From Verrucomicrobiota bacterium (GTDB lineage: Bacteria; Verrucomicrobiota; Verrucomicrobiia; Opitutales; Opitutaceae): a DNA stretch of 63,242 nucleotides. Position 1 is the first letter of the stretch; every line of letters starts with the position of its first letter. Positions 59,732-63,242 of this stretch are shown piece after piece. Both the position numbers and the translations under genes were made by a program. The notes under the pieces are model-generated. The model saw only the letters and a program-made list of their open reading frames with translations. It ran no database searches and was not told the origin of the DNA. Location of the stretch: the NCBI GenBank assembly GCA_023432225.1, contig JAEYUW010000042.1, positions 1 to 63,242 on the forward strand, in the 5' to 3' direction.

Positions 59732-60556
59732 TCAACCGCGCACCTTCCGGCGGGCCGTGAGTCGCGCGGCGACGAAGATCGCGAGCTCGTAGAGCACGAT
59801 CAGCGGCAGCGCCAACAGCGATTGATTCAACGGATCGGGCGTCGGCGTGACGATCGCGGCGATGATGAAGATCACCACGATGGCGTGACGGCGGTATTTG
59901 CGCAGCGTCGCCACCTCGATGAGACCGAGATAAACCGCCAGCACCACCAGCAGCGGAAACTCAAACGCCGCGCCCATGCCCAGCACGAGCCACATCAGCA
60001 TCGAGTAGTATTTGTCCGCGGTCCACATGACCGTGTAGCCGAGAAGCTCGTTCAGCTCGAGCGCCACACGAATGGTGCTCGGCATGAGAATGTAGTAGCC
60101 GAACGCCGCGCCGCAGAGGAAGAGTGCGAACGCCGCCAGCCCCGTCGGCACGATCACGCGCAGCTCGCGATCGTTCAGCGCCGGTGCGATGAAGCGCGCG
60201 AGAAAATAGATCCAGAACGGCAAGGCGAGAATCACGCCGCCGACCAGGCAGATGTTGATGACGACCGTGAACACGCTCATCGGCGAGTTCGTCACGATCT
60301 CCATTTTCAGGTGCGGGTAATCGGCCTTGGCCTGCTCGAGCGGCCAGGCGAGCAACGTCTCCGCATCTTCGAGCCGATAGGCGATGATCGTCACGAACAC
60401 CGCGAACACCACCGCGCATTTGATGAGCGTGCCGCGCAACTCTTCGAGATGATCGAGAAAACCCATCGGCTTCTCGCGCGGGCCCGGCGCGGGCTCGCCG
60501 CCGAGCGGCAGGAGGCCTTCGTCATCGTAAGGGGAGTTGGGCGGAGTGGCGCTCAA
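59732..60556 (-). CDS. tatC: Twin-arginine translocase subunit TatC
   Basis: A 274-aa inner-membrane protein with six helices that recognises twin-arginine signal peptides in the Tat pathway. The conserved FLDHLEELRGTLIK start is at residues 33-46, and the later LPFWIYFLARFIAPAL and IPTGLAAFA-like parts match TatC. The first 30 residues are acidic and Pro-rich and precede the usual N-terminus. A TTG at 60556 is the frame start. An ATG at 60466 begins right at MGFLDHLEELR and is an attractive alternative. TatA/TatB are not in the window. Confidence 0.9.
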   Translation of the reverse strand: MSATPPNSPYDDEGLLPLGGEPAPGPREKPMGFLDHLEELRGTLIKCAVVFAVFVTIIAYRLEDAETLLAWPLEQAKADYPHLKMEIVTNSPMSVFTVVINICLVGGVILALPFWIYFLARFIAPALNDRELRVIVPTGLAAFALFLCGAAFGYYILMPSTIRVALELNELLGYTVMWTADKYYSMLMWLVLGMGAAFEFPLLVVLAVYLGLIEVATLRKYRRHAIVVIFIIAAIVTPTPDPLNQSLLALPLIVLYELAIFVAARLTARRKVRG

Positions 60557-60770
60557 ACCGGAGCAACAGAGGGGGTTTTCCGCGCCGGCGCAATCCCGGC
60601 TTCACCGGCAGGCTTGCCGAACCCCGCACGCAGCCGGAACTTCGGACCGACGCCCCCGCGTTGAGGGTCGCAAATACGGACCGATCCGACCTCGAAAATT
60701 CCGGTTTTCTTGCCCGGCCTCGGCCATGGTCCCGGGCAAGAAATGATACATAAATCGCAAGCGTGCGCCG

Positions 60771-60799
60771 TTGACACATTTCCCTCTAGCGACTGCGAT
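60771..60799 (+). promoter_or_regulatory. Possible sigma-70 promoter of ppdK
   Basis: TTGACA at 60771 is a perfect -35 hexamer, with TGCGAT 17 nt downstream as a poor -10. The ppdK start codon lies 48 nt further on. Confidence 0.35.
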
Positions 60800-60846
60800 A
60801 TCCCCTCTCCGTCCGTCGTTCGTTATCACCCTCGTTTTATCCTCAC

Positions 60847-63242
<2,396 letters not shown>

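Overview
The window is one contiguous, GC-rich chromosomal segment with strong third-position GC bias. Gene content suggests a free-living Gram-negative heterotroph: TatC, class I ribonucleotide reductase, an L,D-transpeptidase, a MacB/ADOP-type ABC permease, DUF3300 and DUF1684 proteins, and many short palindromic dispersed repeats. My best guess is Verrucomicrobiota, family Opitutaceae. This is inference from gene content and base usage, because no rRNA or other marker lies in the window.

Region 1 (1-5.6 kb) is the most unusual part. It starts with the 3' end of nrdA (ribonucleotide reductase large subunit). Two further displaced copies of that 3' end follow (2459-2790 and 3593-3818), and each of the three ends in a Rho-independent terminator. 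Between and after the copies lie accessory cargos: a candidate restriction endonuclease with a beta-class DNA methyltransferase, a ParE/RelE-type toxin-antitoxin pair, and an AT-rich 546-aa gene of unknown function carrying an 11-base C tract. The layout looks like successive insertions at the nrdA 3' end, each bringing its own gene end and terminator. I see no recombinase in the window.

Region 2 (5.6-26.3 kb) is mostly single genes: a membrane-anchored chimera ending in an RsmH-like domain, a PfkB kinase with a mutarotase-like partner, an acetate-type transporter, a YkgJ protein, a von Willebrand A protein, small-molecule enzymes, a BON-domain protein, a beta-helix protein, an HD protein and a POT-family peptide transporter. 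Several MITE-like inverted-repeat elements sit between them.

Region 3 (26.6-43 kb) is rich in envelope and exported proteins: DUF3300, a chemoreceptor, NTF2-like proteins, an L,D-transpeptidase, DUF1684 and a periplasmic thioredoxin. It also has a PLP-dependent Cys/Met enzyme, an SNF2 helicase, an OsmC protein and an MFS drug-efflux-type transporter.

Region 4 (43.3-51.5 kb) holds a lysine-catabolism pair on the minus strand (saccharopine dehydrogenase and an ALDH7-type aldehyde dehydrogenase). Divergent to it is a large FAD/Fe-S oxidase, followed by a NarX/NarL-type two-component system. Region 5 (51.8-63.2 kb) holds an ADOP permease, two paralogous TPR lipoprotein-like genes, an M24 aminopeptidase, an orphan sensor, a GNAT-membrane fusion, an MntR-type regulator, TatC, and pyruvate phosphate dikinase, which runs off the right edge.

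Many long antiparallel reading frames are codon-bias shadows and were left out.
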